From NCBI RefSeq assembly GCF_014066305.1, contig NW_023501052.1, positions 618,501-682,500 of the forward strand: a stretch of 64,000 nucleotides of DNA, given 5' to 3'. Every line of letters begins with the position of its first letter. The first letter of the stretch is position 1. Shown piece by piece: positions 10,890 through 21,258 of this stretch. The position numbers and the translations under genes were made by a program. Below the pieces are notes generated by a model that saw only the letters and a program-made list of their open reading frames with translations, was not told where the DNA came from and did no database searches. Origin of the DNA: Letharia columbiana (lineage: Eukaryota > Ascomycota > Lecanoromycetes > Lecanorales > Parmeliaceae).

Positions 10890-12770
10890 TTCCCTCTTTT
10901 AGCGTTTTCCCTTGACCGTAGTTGCCACTACTGCCAGAGTTTTGGCATCCCTTAGCTCTGAACATGAGGCATTGATTTGTGATATTTGCGACGATGTTTG
11001 ATTTGACTGTCGTGATGATGTTGGCCAGCGCCATTGACGATATTCAGGTACTGGAGCATGGAAAGCGAGATTTTAGCCTCGGAAGTCATGCACGACACTG
11101 TGGCATTGAGAATTAAGAAACAACAATGCAGTATGGCCAGTATATAAATGCGACTGTAAGAAAGGGCTTGAAGCAGTGACCCGTGAACTGCATGCCAGGA
11201 AAACATGCCGGGGTATCATGTGTTCGAGTCGAACTGGCTGTGATGGCATAAGGGCTGTCAGAGCACAGACTCCACAAGCAAACTAAATACAGTTCGCCCA
11301 GGTTAGGTATCTGAATGAATGGGTGGAAAAGGGATAAGCAGCCGCAAATGCATATCAGACCTCGTGTGGTGTGGACGTCACGACGTGGTGACGACTAAGC
11401 GAAGCAGGAAGATTGAATGGAAAGAAAAAGAAAAGAAAAACAGCAGCATCATTCACACATCCTGGATTCGAACCGATCAACTACCAACTATGAAAGAAGG
11501 CAAAAACCCCCCCCCAGACCTCTCTCAACTGACACATCACCTCACCATGTTCACGCCCAAGGACATGGGAACCTCCGTCAGATGGGAATCCAATGAATTG
11601 CTTGGCCAGGGGGATCCATCCGGGCCAACAGATAAGCCGGCCTTCCCGCTTGTCCGCCCGAAGCGTACATCCTGTGACATCCTGTCTACGAACCAACTCA
11701 GGAGCGCCCAACTCCACACAATGGTGTCGGGCTTGGACCAACTGCACCATCCTGGCAAGTGACAAGGCGATTCACTATTTCGAAATATAGCATCGTTGCG
11801 CTAGCTCTAACAGCGATCTTCATCCGCCCACACTTCTATCCTGCTTAGTCTAGGCGCCTGATATCTATGAAGTATCCCCCTTTGAATTACCTACACCATA
11901 TCCACTACCTCTTAACCACAACAACTATCAGAAGTGAAAACCCCTGGAACCTGCATGCACTCTCTCATCGACCTCCCCAATCACGACAATCCATCTACCA
12001 CCTCAAACCGCCCCTTCAATCCCTCCCCATCCAACCCCTGAGCTCCTCAAACAAACGTGTCTATCTTACGAACCTTACACAGCGCTTCCGCCATTCTTGC
12101 TCCCAAGCCTCTGTGTCCTACTCCCACCTTTCCACCCGCTACACCTGGAGATCTCGGACTCACCACCCCTTCTTCCACGGCTTTACAAACTCATACCCTC
12201 CATCTTGGAGTCGAAATGATCACGACAACCGGACTCATCATCGAACACCCGAGGGAAATTTGTAAAACCAAGGGAATTTACCAAAAAATCAAGACAGGTT
12301 TAGGGGAAGAGGCCGGAAGCGTGTATCCTACTGGCAGGAATGGGAAGGAATCACAGGCTTTTCGGTAGAGATGTAAAATTGCATGAAGCCGCCAAGTCCA
12401 GTTGGTTTTCCCAAGGGCTATTAGATGAGACCAGCCGCAAGACTGTGATGGTATATTGCAAGCTACTTCTCCTTGGGCCAGCGTTCTTTTTGGCGCAGGA
12501 GACATGCCAGCCGGACGCGATTGGTATGCACATGATCTGTGTTGGTCCCGGGAACCAGATGGTATTTGTTGGAGAAAAGGGTTCTTTCCCTTCTGGGTGG
12601 CAGGTTCGAAGACTTGTCATTGAAGATGCTAAAGTAATGGTGCCAAGCTGCCAATTCTAAGTAAACGTTCGCAGTAGTATCCATGCCAAATGACGTTACT
12701 ATGCAATACCTTAGAACCTCTAGTATCCTATCAGCCACGTATGACAGCTGCTTCTGAAGCCTGGAACCAG
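10890..12770. other. Normal-composition intergenic DNA, no supported gene
   Basis: This 1.9 kb lies between the transposon nest and the 3' end of the mannosyltransferase gene. It contains many overlapping open frames of 65-147 codons on both strands (for example 11,319-11,762 plus, 11,481-11,765 minus, 12,057-12,368 plus), none with a recognisable domain. A C-rich, pyrimidine-biased stretch at about 11,870-12,230 opens frames in several phases at once, typical of composition rather than coding. A C9 run lies near 11,508. The last part is probably the 3' UTR of the gene to the right. Confidence 0.45.
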
Positions 12771-14528
12771 CTAACCCAATCCTCCGGCGACATATCCCTG
12801 ATATCCATCTCCACCAAAAGCTCTCTCAACTTCCTGAGACCAGCCATCTTTCTTGTCGAGCCAATGTCCGCCCAGGAACTGGCGAATGCAGGTATCATCT
12901 GGCTTTTTCTGTGGTGATTCGAGAGGGACGAGGCGGTAGAAATTCTCGTCGACTGGGGTTGGATCGCAGGAGCAGCGGTGGGAGGATTGTGGCGGGCAGT
13001 GCCTAGGGTGCATCACGGTCAGCTAGAGACATGGGCGGAAATGCAGAAGGCTTTGGCAGGCAGAGGCTGACCTGTTGATGTCATGCTGGTACCCAATATC
13101 CCTAAAGAACCATATCTCGCTCTTCGGCACGAACATAGCCACACTCAAAGTATGTATAGGCGCATCTCCAAACCGCTCATAGTAGAAGCCTCCTCCTCTA
13201 TCCAACCAGTCAAAGTATCTTTCATTCGCTTCGCCGCGGAAGAAGTTTAGGTCCCCAATCTCGAAATTGGAGAAGAATTGGCAATTGTTGTAGTCTCCGC
13301 TGTTGTGGGAGTCAAGCAGCCAGTCCAAGTCGGCATCAGGGTGTATCAGCTCTGGATGGGCGTTGATGAACGAACGGGTGCGAGACCAGAGGGAAGGAAA
13401 GGATCGAGCGTCATCGAGGATGTTCATGTTGAAACCGTACTTCATGTTGTTATCGCGCATAAAGCGGAAGACGTCGTAGTCAATGTCGCAGAAGAAGTGG
13501 ACCTAGCGGAGAGCATGTCAGTATGAATGGCGTTGATGGAAACATACTAGCATACATCCGGCTCAACCCGCCAATACCAGTCAAAATCCTTGAGCCGTGG
13601 ATGCTTGTAGAAGAATCCACTATTCCAACGGCACATGTGTCTGTAGCTGATCATCCATCCTTTGCCCACACCGATAGCGCCCAGGTACTCCAAGCTGTTC
13701 ATGAATCTTCCCTCGTCGATCCAGTCGGGCAGGGACCAGTGCTCTTTCGGCACAACTTCGTAGTAGCATTTGGCAGAAGTGAGGTTTTGCGTAGCGGCCT
13801 GTCTTCACATCAGCTTTGTCCTTTCGGAGGCGAATGCATTGACATACCTTGAACTCATCACTGAACGCCTCATCGTTGAAGAAGATCCACGGATAATTGT
13901 ACTTCCGATTCCATTGAAATTCCAGCTGTCGCATACTCTGCATCAAACCAGGCAGCTCAGAGTTGCGCACCAAGCTGATGAGAGCAGCTTTCGGTTTGGC
14001 AGAGTGATGACCGAACGACGGCACCGACTTCAGCAAACCCAGTCCAGTGTTCTCCGCATGCTTGTTATTCGAGTTCTGCTCTAGCCAATGCATTGGATCA
14101 GGAGCATGTTTCCTCTTCGTAGGAACCGCCTCTGAGATGGGGCGTAAAACTTGGTACGGGTTCGCGACCTGTTGCTGTACCGTGATGTGGATCACTCGAC
14201 GCCGCCATGTATGCGGTTGTGGTATGACCCAGATGAGGAGAGCCAGCAGCAAACAGACCACGACAGCAATTTGTCTCTTGGAGACCGTGTTGCGAACGCT
14301 CGAGGGTAAGTATCTTGGCCATCGCGATGGCGCTGGTGACGTCCAAAATGACGAGGATGAAGAGAATGAGCTGGCAGAAGACGATCGGGAAGGCTCACTG
14401 GAGGGCAAAGAGAACTTGGAGATCAAGGTCATGGAGGGTGTGGCGAGTAGCTTGGGCGATTTGTCCACGAACGGGTCTCTTCCTGGTGTGTTGAAGAGCT
14501 TCCATGCTGTGCGTTCCAGGAACCCCAT
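12771..14528 (-). CDS. KRE2/MNT1-family alpha-1,2-mannosyltransferase (GT15), 4 exons
   Basis: Exons 14,528-13,848, 13,798-13,556, 13,502-13,072 and 13,002-12,771, joined by introns of 49, 53 and 69 bp with GT...AG ends, give 528 residues. Residues 1-85 are a long serine-rich cytoplasmic tail. A single membrane anchor at about 86-102 (QIAVVVCLLLALLIWVI) makes it a type II Golgi protein. The lumenal domain starts near 178 (PKAALISLVRN) and carries GT15 signatures: the NDEAFSDEF block, PKEHWSLPDWID, SYRHMCRWNSGFFYKH, WRVEPDV across the exon 2/3 junction (containing the conserved acidic residue of the family) and SPQKKPDDTCIRQFLGG near the end. The family transfers mannose from GDP-mannose to O- and N-linked glycans of secreted and wall proteins. 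The ATG is the first in frame. The exact paralogue (KTR1, KTR4 and so on) is undecided. Confidence 0.93.
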
Positions 14529-15022
14529 CTCAGCAGGGTGGCACAGAGTCTGATTGATGATGCCAGCTCAAACGACTGAGATGGTGTACAAGTAAAGATC
14601 TCGCGTGGCGAGCTGTAAACATATGGCTTGGCATTCGCAGCTGCAGGTGTTGAGGTAGTAGAACACGGCAACCGAGGCAAAATATGAGAGCTTCCAACTC
14701 ACTCTTCCCAACGCAACGGCATGGATCCCATACTTCCTTCTCCAGTGCACTCTCGAGGCAAGGAAGTAACACACAGTCATAGACGATGCTTTATTTGGCA
14801 GTTACGCAACGAGTAATTAGATTGATCACAAACCTCACAAGTACGAATTTGGCAGGAGCGACTCAGTTTGTCCTTAACCACTGTCCTCCATTGCCGACCT
14901 TTTCAAAATCGAGCCGTGGTGTGTTAGTATACAAGAAGACAAAATGCTCTATGCTCCTTCCTCGGTTCCCTGGATATCTCATAGCACCCGAACGCCCTGC
15001 TATGATGGTATCAATCTTCCAA
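14529..15022 (-). promoter_or_regulatory. Intergenic region: promoter/5' UTR of the mannosyltransferase and 3' end of HIR1
   Basis: This 494 bp lies between two genes on the same strand. The minus-strand frames here (for example 14,530-14,772) overlap one another, carry no domain and lack an obvious link to exon 1, so they are most likely 5' UTR or promoter. No clear TATA box or known operator could be assigned by eye. Confidence 0.4.
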
Positions 15023-18000
15023 TCAAGAGATCATCGTGTCCCCTCCTTCCTCTTGTTCCTCCATAACTCCGAGAACCTTCGCATATGGTACAGTGATCCG
15101 TTGCAGATCGCGATTCTTGCCTGTGATGTGTTAGTACGAAGTGATGATCGGGAGGAAAAGGGCCCTACCTAAGATCAATATCACGCCCTTCAAGAGCTCT
15201 TGCCGTGGCCATCCACAGAGCATGTCAGTCTCATTGCCCCAGTGTCGATCCTCCGGATTCTTCGCTCGTGTTTTTGCTTTTCTGTCTCCTTCAATATTCT
15301 CGTAGATCCCTCCAAGCAGGCCCCGTAGTAACTCCTCAACTTTCATCTTCAGTCCTTCAACCCCGAGTCTTTTGGCATACATGTAGAGATACACCTGGAA
15401 CTCATCCTTGGCACCCAGCATCATGGCAGCGGCAATTCTGTTTTCGAGATGTGCAATCGACACGCCTGACTCGAAACCTTCGAAGCCCTCCCGTGAGAGA
15501 AGCTGTTTAACAAGCCTATGGAGAAATTGCGCTCGTCCTCGAGCTAGCGTCTCGTTGGTGGTAGTTCGCTCGAGGAAGGGTATGACGCCCGCCGAGACAT
15601 TGGAGCTGGACATGTCGTTGCCGAGGGCAGAGGTGGATCTCAAGTTCCCGACAGAAGAGTCCGTCGAGTTCCAGTACTGACTGCCCACCATCCACCATAG
15701 CTCTGAAAGGCGCTGCCAAGCGAACATTGACGGCGAGTAAGCGTAACCTTCGCCGTTGGTGAGAGTGACGACGATGCGACCCTCTGAGTTTAGGCGTGCG
15801 CCAGTAATGGCCGGAGCCTTGGTCGGATGTTCTTGTAAGCTATGAGTTGCAATGTCGAGGATTGGGGCAAGCGACACAGGTGGGTGAGGGGACGAGAGAT
15901 GAATCATGTCCCACACGTAACAGAGGCCACCAGCTGTGATGCACAATAACCACTGATTCTGGCACTCTAGAACGACCGGCTGGCTTTCCATGACCATAGC
16001 GTTGATCAGCCGCCTTCCTACAGGCGTCCAAGCGTAGACACTTCCGTCTTCGCAAGCGATCGACCAGAAGTCCTTGTTTCCTGTCACCAGTATAGCGCTT
16101 CTGGGTAGGTAGTCCTGAAATACTGGCTGGCCTCTTTTTGTGACGGTGACACGGCAAGGCTCTTGATCGTGTGCCTTTCCGGTAACGGAGAGCTGCGTCG
16201 GGTTTCGAGCTTCGATCATGAATTCTGTCTGTGTAGATTGGTCGGAACCATTCGCGTTCCCTCCATTGGCTGCGACGCCAGATCCTCCAAAAGATTGCAC
16301 GATGTGTGAACGAATCTTTGGGACTGCCAGTCTTACTTGGCTGACGGTCAAGCTAGGGTTAGTCACAGCGGGTCGTATGAAGTTCGGTGTGGGCTGCTGC
16401 CCTGCCGGTGCCACGGTGTTCTTTGCAGGTAAAAGTCCGTTGGTGGTATTCGACAATATGGGTACCGCCCCGTCCTGGCTTGCAATGGCGATTCTCTTCT
16501 CGACATGATCGTCTTCGACCCCTTCGACTGCTGCAAGTCGTCGCTTGTTGCCCAACAAAAGGCTTGCAAGGCCCCCTTTGGGTAAGCCATCGAACGGCTT
16601 GGACAAATCCAGTATGACTTGCGGTTGGTCATTCTGTGCACCCTGGTTGCTCGAAGAGGCCATAAGCTGCGTTCGAGGAAGTGAAGATTCATTCCCGGCG
16701 GATGACACGAGCAGTGGGGCTATGCGCTTCTTACCATCTTTCGTAATGGTAACGCGTGATTTGAGTCTCTCGAGCTTGGCTGCATTTGGGTCTTCCTTTG
16801 CCTTCAATGCTTGTCCATCAGGTTTGGCTGCATCTTGATCATGAGCTTGGCCATTGGTGAGAGCCGGAGTCGCGCTGGCTCCATTCGTGAGAAGTCCTTG
16901 AGATTGTACGGGCACGCCGTTGCCATTTGTAATGACCGCCGGACTCGGTCCAGAATCTCCCATCAAAGCGCCCATTCGACCTTCGACACCACGCATCTCG
17001 CCTTCCTTACTCTTCTCTTCAAGCAGCAACCCATCAGTTCCCTCAACGATACCAGCACCTCGTCGTCCAGCTCCGAATTTGGCTAGTGCCTTTTCGTTCT
17101 CGTCCAAGCTGACTTCATATCCGATTTCGTTTGTTTCAAATACCAGCGCAACTACGGTACCATCCAAACTGGTAACGATGAGCGTCTTGCCATCAGGGGT
17201 CCAAGCAAGGTCTGATATGGACTTGACAGCCAGCTCTTGCGTTATACATAATGGCCTTGGGTTGGTCGTGATCCAAACACTGAGAGCTTTGTCTTGACCG
17301 GCGCAGGCGATGACGGTGTGCACGGGGCTCGTTTTTGGATCGAAAGCTTTCTTGGCTGGATCATGTATTGTGAAGAGCCGGGGTGAGAACGCGCAAACCT
17401 CCACGGGCTGTTCGTGGCCGATCAAATTGATGTCTCCGTCCCATGCACCTCGATTGATAATGGCCACAGAGCTGACTGGTCCATTGACAGCATTCGCGGC
17501 TGCTATATGATTTCCATCTGGCGACCAAGAGCACCTCCGAAAGTATGTAGTAAGCGGAGAAGCGATGAAAGGCGCAGATATGGTCTTTTCGAGCTGAAAG
17601 TTATTCATCTGATCATGCGGGCCAGAATTTGGTCCAGGAGGTGTGAATCGCCAGATCTTGATCGTCCTGTCATCGCTTGCCGTTGCGAAGTACTTGTTGG
17701 CAGGGTCAAAAGTAAGGCCTTTGACATGGCTCTGATGGCTGACCAGCGTTTTGAGCTTCTCAAAAGTATAGCCCGACCAAACCACTACTTTGGAATCCAA
17801 CCCAACAGTGACCAGTATCGAAGAGTCATACGACCAGCCCAGATCTTGAACATCATTGTCATGGCCGATCAACCTCCTACTTATCTTCCAATTCTCCACT
17901 GGCGGAGCTTCATTGCTTCCTGTTCCCATTGTCAGCCTTTCCCCCTCCCGCTCCAGCTAGACCAATCCAACGTACCGAATGTCGCAAACTCAGATGGCGG

Positions 18001-18362
18001 ACTTGGGTCGATGTAGTAGATGCATACGATCCTATCATCTGACCCAGATGCCAAGTACTTCCCAGTCCCCGAGAATCGTACAGAGTGTATGGTGCCGGAG
18101 TGATTGCTCATCGAGCACAGCTGTTTGGGTTTGCTGTAGGAAGGGTCGGGGGCATTGAAGATGGCGTCCGTGGACCAGATGCGAACGAATCCATCTGGAG
18201 AGAGGAGTCAGCTGGATTGTTCCTGGTGATATTGACGGGGGTCCAGTCACCTCCGGCCGCTGTGACGAGCCTCTTTCCATCGGGCGAGACATGGCAGCTG
18301 TAGACCTCAAAGTCCTTCTTCTCCCCGCTATGCGTGAGCCATACGGGACGGATGTATTTCAT
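15023..18362 (-). CDS. hir1: Histone chaperone HIR complex subunit Hir1 (HIRA family), 4 exons
   Basis: Exons 18,362-18,251, 18,194-17,976, 17,919-15,169 and 15,120-15,023 (introns 56, 55 and 48 bp; the last has a TACTAAC branch site) encode 1,059 residues. The N-terminus (SGEKKDFEVYSC) and the first 400 or so residues form the WD40 propeller, including HDNDVQDLGWSYDSSILV and SDDRTIKIWRF. At about 499-517 is the B domain (TITKDGKKRIAPLLVSS), which in HIRA proteins binds the histone chaperone Asf1. A C-terminal Hira domain starts near RVTVTKRGQPVFQD. The protein works in the nucleus in replication-independent H3-H4 deposition and gene silencing. The last exon was added because it restores the conserved end (ITVPYAKVLGV) lost if translation reads into the intron. 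A mariner-type element begins 175 bp upstream of the ATG. Confidence 0.95.
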
Positions 18363-18534
18363 GGCAATAGTCTAGGAGCTTCAGCTTGTGGCGCATGTCT
18401 CGCGGAACGAGTATAGTATACGATTATGGAGGTTGACTATGAGATCAAAATAGTTTGCGGAGATGTTGGACCAAAATCCGGTTGGGCTTGGCATTGCTTC
18501 CTCGCGCGGCGCGTGTACTGATGTGCAAGGGAAT
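18363..18534 (-). promoter_or_regulatory. Short HIR1 upstream region
   Basis: Only 172 bp separate the HIR1 ATG from the TA target site of the inserted element at 18,537. If the core promoter lies further out, it is inside or beyond the element. No motif was identified with confidence. Confidence 0.35.
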
Positions 18535-18734
18535 TATGAGTTGCAAAACCAACGAGATTGCTTGGCAAAATTGTTGATTTAGCCAGCCCCACCAAATTTG
18601 ATGAGAACCTACTCAAATCACTGCAATCATCAACCACCACCCCCAATCTATATTGGCGTGGATAGCTTCAACAATGCGAGGTCGACGTAACGCTACGTTA
18701 TTACGGTAATACGATAATACTACGCTCGGCGGGG

Positions 18735-18800
18735 TACTCTTTATAAAGGGGTAAAAATTGGTTTTTAAAAAAGGGGAGGAGGTTTTTTTTTTAAAAAAAT
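18735..18800. other. Homopolymer patch inside the mariner derivative
   Basis: The sequence consists of blocks such as aaagggg, ggtttttaaaaaagggg and t10 followed by a7. It replaces the middle of the transposase fragment. The same style of sequence occurs at about 3,725, 32,820 and 61,480. It may be an internal deletion scar or a consensus error. Confidence 0.4.
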
Positions 18801-18814
18801 CTTGATCTCGGTAT

Positions 18815-18985
18815 AGGGAGGTAGCCTTCAGTGGTGTAGGCCGGAAGAATGCTATATGTATTATCTCTTCTTATATTATCACGGTATCGAGCTGGGTCAC
18901 TAATAGGAGCATATGCTATGGACCGCCACATCGTTTGCAGCTTGAAGATTACGAGGATCACTGTGTTGCCGTAGATCTCAATATT
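18815..18985 (-). pseudogene. Fragment of Tc1/mariner transposase
   Basis: Reading the minus strand gives KLQTMWRSIAYAPI followed by RRDNTYSILPAYTTEGYLP with no stop. The mutated element at about 1,830-1,960 encodes the same segment with RIP-type changes (KLQIM, stop, RSIVY and DNTFSILSIYITA). The frame ends at the homopolymer patch, so the catalytic 'LDN' and 'NPIE' blocks are missing and the protein cannot be active. Confidence 0.75.
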
Positions 18986-19120
18986 ACGCTCCCACCGGTA
19001 CCCCGTTACGCAACTCGAACGGGCGTCTTTAGTTACTGCATTAGGTCGCCAATGAGACTTAAGGAGTAGTCTGGCTCGCTGGCGAATATGTATTTCTTTG
19101 AGTGGTATCGCGTATCAGCG

Positions 19121-19141
19121 GAGGGAGGGAGGGAGGGAGGG
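19121..19141 (+). repeat. (GGGA)n microsatellite
   Basis: Five GGGA units in a row on the plus strand, inside the mariner derivative. Four or more G-triplets with one-base loops match the pattern of a possible G-quadruplex. No function can be inferred from position alone. Confidence 0.85.
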
Positions 19142-19367
19142 TAGCTATGGACACCTAGGTCAGTCAAAACATCAAAAAAAGAGTGTATACTCACTAGCCT
19201 ATGTCTTAAAATTATTCGATTGGGAAGTAAGACGAACTGAGAGGTAGAGACTGGTGCAATTGTTGAGAAGTACGATCTCTACAAATTTTGGTGGGGCTGG
19301 TTATCAAAAAAAGAGAGATGGCGCGCAATCAATTTTGCCAGCAATCTCGTTGGTTTTGCAACTCATA

Positions 19368-20041
19368 AAACTACTAAAGTATGCGTTAAAACGAACGAGC
19401 TAAGTGCTTCCCGGCCATAAAGTATTAGCAAGTACGTGGCACCTTTATTTACTCTTAAAGCGTGTCGTGGCCCGTATCAAGTCGTGTCCAACAAGCCATG
19501 ACTCGCCGCGGGCCCCTTATATTCAACTACTTTACCAGTCTGAGATACTCTCTCCTTATTAGTAGGTACCTATGCGCTGTGTCCTACTTTCTTAAAAACC
19601 TGAATCCTCAATTTTACACCCATAACCAGGCCATAACTTATCAAGCCGCATCCTCACAGAGCCACACACATACATATCTCCACCTATGTCTATAGAATAT
19701 ATCCCGAGCTCGAGATCACCGGATTGCCGTTCCCATTTGTGAAAGGAGAAAGGTCGCTTTGTGAGAGAGCATAAGTGAGCATCGAGCAAGCAGTAGAGAA
19801 TCACAAAGGAACAACAGGGCAGCAGTTATGAACCAATGAATCTGAATCTTCCATGTTCAGCTATTCGTGTGTACGGCTAGCGCTATCTCACTTCCATACA
19901 AGCTAGCATTACCGCTCGGATTCAACTGAAGCAAAGCTGCACGCTCGAGACACCTAAGACAGTACTCTTGTATCCTCATGCTGACTCTCCCGGTCAATCG
20001 CATCCGTTGGAGCCTAAGCCGACTGAGAGTATTTGGTTCTC
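19368..20041. other. Intergenic DNA between the transposon and the IFI6-like gene
   Basis: No gene is supported. A 77-codon plus-strand frame at 19,462-19,695 has no domain. The right part (about 19,850-20,041) is likely the 3' UTR of the small membrane protein gene. Confidence 0.4.
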
Positions 20042-20740
20042 TCAGACACGCTTCCACGTCATGCCCAGCCTCTGGAAGTAGGAAAACAATGACTTTTTGG
20101 GTACCACGCCCCTGTAAGTAGACTGCCACACAGCTGCCCAAGAACCTGTGTCAAGTATCAGTGTACCTTCGCCCATCGCAACCGACCGCAGGAAGCGCGA
20201 CTTACCCTCAATCGGTCCCAATTCACCAAACCCTGCACAGAACCCTAACCACTCCACCACGTAAGGCACCAACACTACCAAGACGCCCAGAGCAATGACC
20301 GTACAGAAGACCTCCGTTGCCATAGGGTGGTCGGCCGCAAATCCTTCCACCGTCTTGACAGCTTCGCTAGCCTTATCAACCGCCTCTTGCATTGCCGCCT
20401 TCATCGGCTTTCCGGCCACGATGACTGCTTTCAACGCCGTCATGATCTTCTTAGCAAGAGTGTCGGACCATCCGCCAGCCTCGTGAACGAGGGACTGAAT
20501 GGTGGCATCTAGAGTGGGACCACCTTTGTCGGCGTCCAACATGGCCGACACGATGGACGAGGCAGCCTCGTCGTTGCATAGTCTCGACTTTTGACCGCCA
20601 CGTGGGGAAAATTGAAGAGCGGCCTTTTCGGAAAGGTCCTGGTATCTGGCTGTTCCCGCGGGAAGTTGGATGCCGCCCTCGACGATGCCGATTGGGAGGC
20701 ATGGAAAGATCGCCTTGAGGATGTTGGTGAGGCTGTCCAT
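20042..20740 (-). CDS. Small membrane protein of the IFI6/IFI27 (ISG12) type, 2 exons
   Basis: Exons 20,740-20,206 and 20,145-20,042, with a 60 bp GT...AG intron, encode 212 residues. The ATG at 20,740 is the first real start; the open frame extends upstream only through a GTG. Residues about 142-175 form a hydrophobic, glycine-containing segment (TVIALGVLVVLVPYVVEWLG) followed by GFGELGPIEG, joined across the intron to SWAAVWQSTYRGVVPKKSLFSYFQRLGM. This arrangement is characteristic of fungal proteins related to the animal interferon-inducible 6/27 family. The N-terminal 140 residues are predicted soluble and alanine/lysine-rich, with an amphipathic stretch at about 95-135. Animal relatives act at mitochondrial or ER membranes in apoptosis; the fungal role is not known. 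Family assignment is from the C-terminal pattern only. Confidence 0.78.
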   Translation of the reverse strand: MDSLTNILKAIFPCLPIGIVEGGIQLPAGTARYQDLSEKAALQFSPRGGQKSRLCNDEAASSIVSAMLDADKGGPTLDATIQSLVHEAGGWSDTLAKKIMTALKAVIVAGKPMKAAMQEAVDKASEAVKTVEGFAADHPMATEVFCTVIALGVLVVLVPYVVEWLGFCAGFGELGPIEGKSRFLRSVAMGEGTLILDTGSWAAVWQSTYRGVVPKKSLFSYFQRLGMTWKRV

Positions 20741-21258
20741 GTTGCAGGATTGCGGGGAGTTGTTGGAAAGAAGCACAAGTCTACTTGTTTGAGCTAGGGG
20801 GTGTTTGGACTCTGGTGGTGAAAGACTTGAAAGTGCTGTGTTAAGATGTTGTTGGTTTTAGAATGTGCAGAAATGTAGGAAGGTAGTAGTGATTAGCCAA
20901 GCTAAGCCCACTTAGGCCACTCAGCTGGTCAGAATGTTACCCCTCGTATCAGCACCCGGTATGTGTTTCCAAGAAATCACGACTGTCTTGAAATATAACA
21001 GACGGGAGTTTCTAGAGTTGTACATTTTAGGCTGCAGTCTACGCAGCACTAGAGACTCTTACATCGTTGAAGACTACATTGAGTCAAAAACATCTCACGT
21101 TGGGCGTTTCCTCAATTGCACACAGTAGCCGTGTTTCGAAGCTCTCAGCGCCGCCGCCCTTCGTTCACGTGAAGTTCTTACTATTGATTCATAGCTTCGT
21201 CAATGCACAATCTTTGAAGAAGTACCTTGCAAGGGATCGAATTATTTTTGTCGGTAAT
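20741..21258 (-). promoter_or_regulatory. Upstream region of the IFI6-like gene and 3' region of the oxidoreductase
   Basis: This 518 bp lies between two minus-strand genes. It contains only short frames without domains. No regulatory motif could be assigned with confidence. Confidence 0.4.

Larger units (their letters stand above)
18537..19365 (-). mobile_element. Internally deleted Tc1/mariner element, not RIP-mutated
   Basis: Terminal inverted repeats are almost identical for about 38 bp: the left end starts TGAGTTGCAAAACCAACGAG and the right end is its reverse complement, with a TA duplication at 18,535-18,536 and 19,366-19,367. A second inverted block (CCAGCCCCACCAAA) lies further in. 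On the minus strand a mariner transposase fragment is readable. At 829 bp the element is shorter than autonomous members of the class, and the internal part is interrupted by a homopolymer patch near 18,735-18,800, so it looks like a deletion derivative. The left end resembles the end of the element at 1,143 (TATGA-TTGCAAA and TGCTTGGCAAA in common). Confidence 0.82.

Noticed and set aside
11461..11500. Possible minus-strand tRNA (ggttcgaatcc T-loop word followed by a D-loop-like agttggtag).
   Set aside because: The T stem does not pair beyond two G-C pairs, and no acceptor stem or anticodon arm of the right spacing is present.
11319..12738. Several overlapping frames of 65-147 codons on both strands.
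   Set aside because: No domain, no consistent splice sites, and overlapping frames in opposite strands suggest composition effects rather than genes.
15131..15169. HIR1 ending by reading into sequence up to the stop at 15,131.
   Set aside because: A 48 bp intron with a GTAGGG donor, TACTAAC branch site and CACAG acceptor restores the conserved C-terminus.
20740..20778. Longer N-terminal starts for the IFI6-like protein at 20,776 or 20,778.
   Set aside because: These begin with GTG or TTG; the first ATG in frame is at 20,740.
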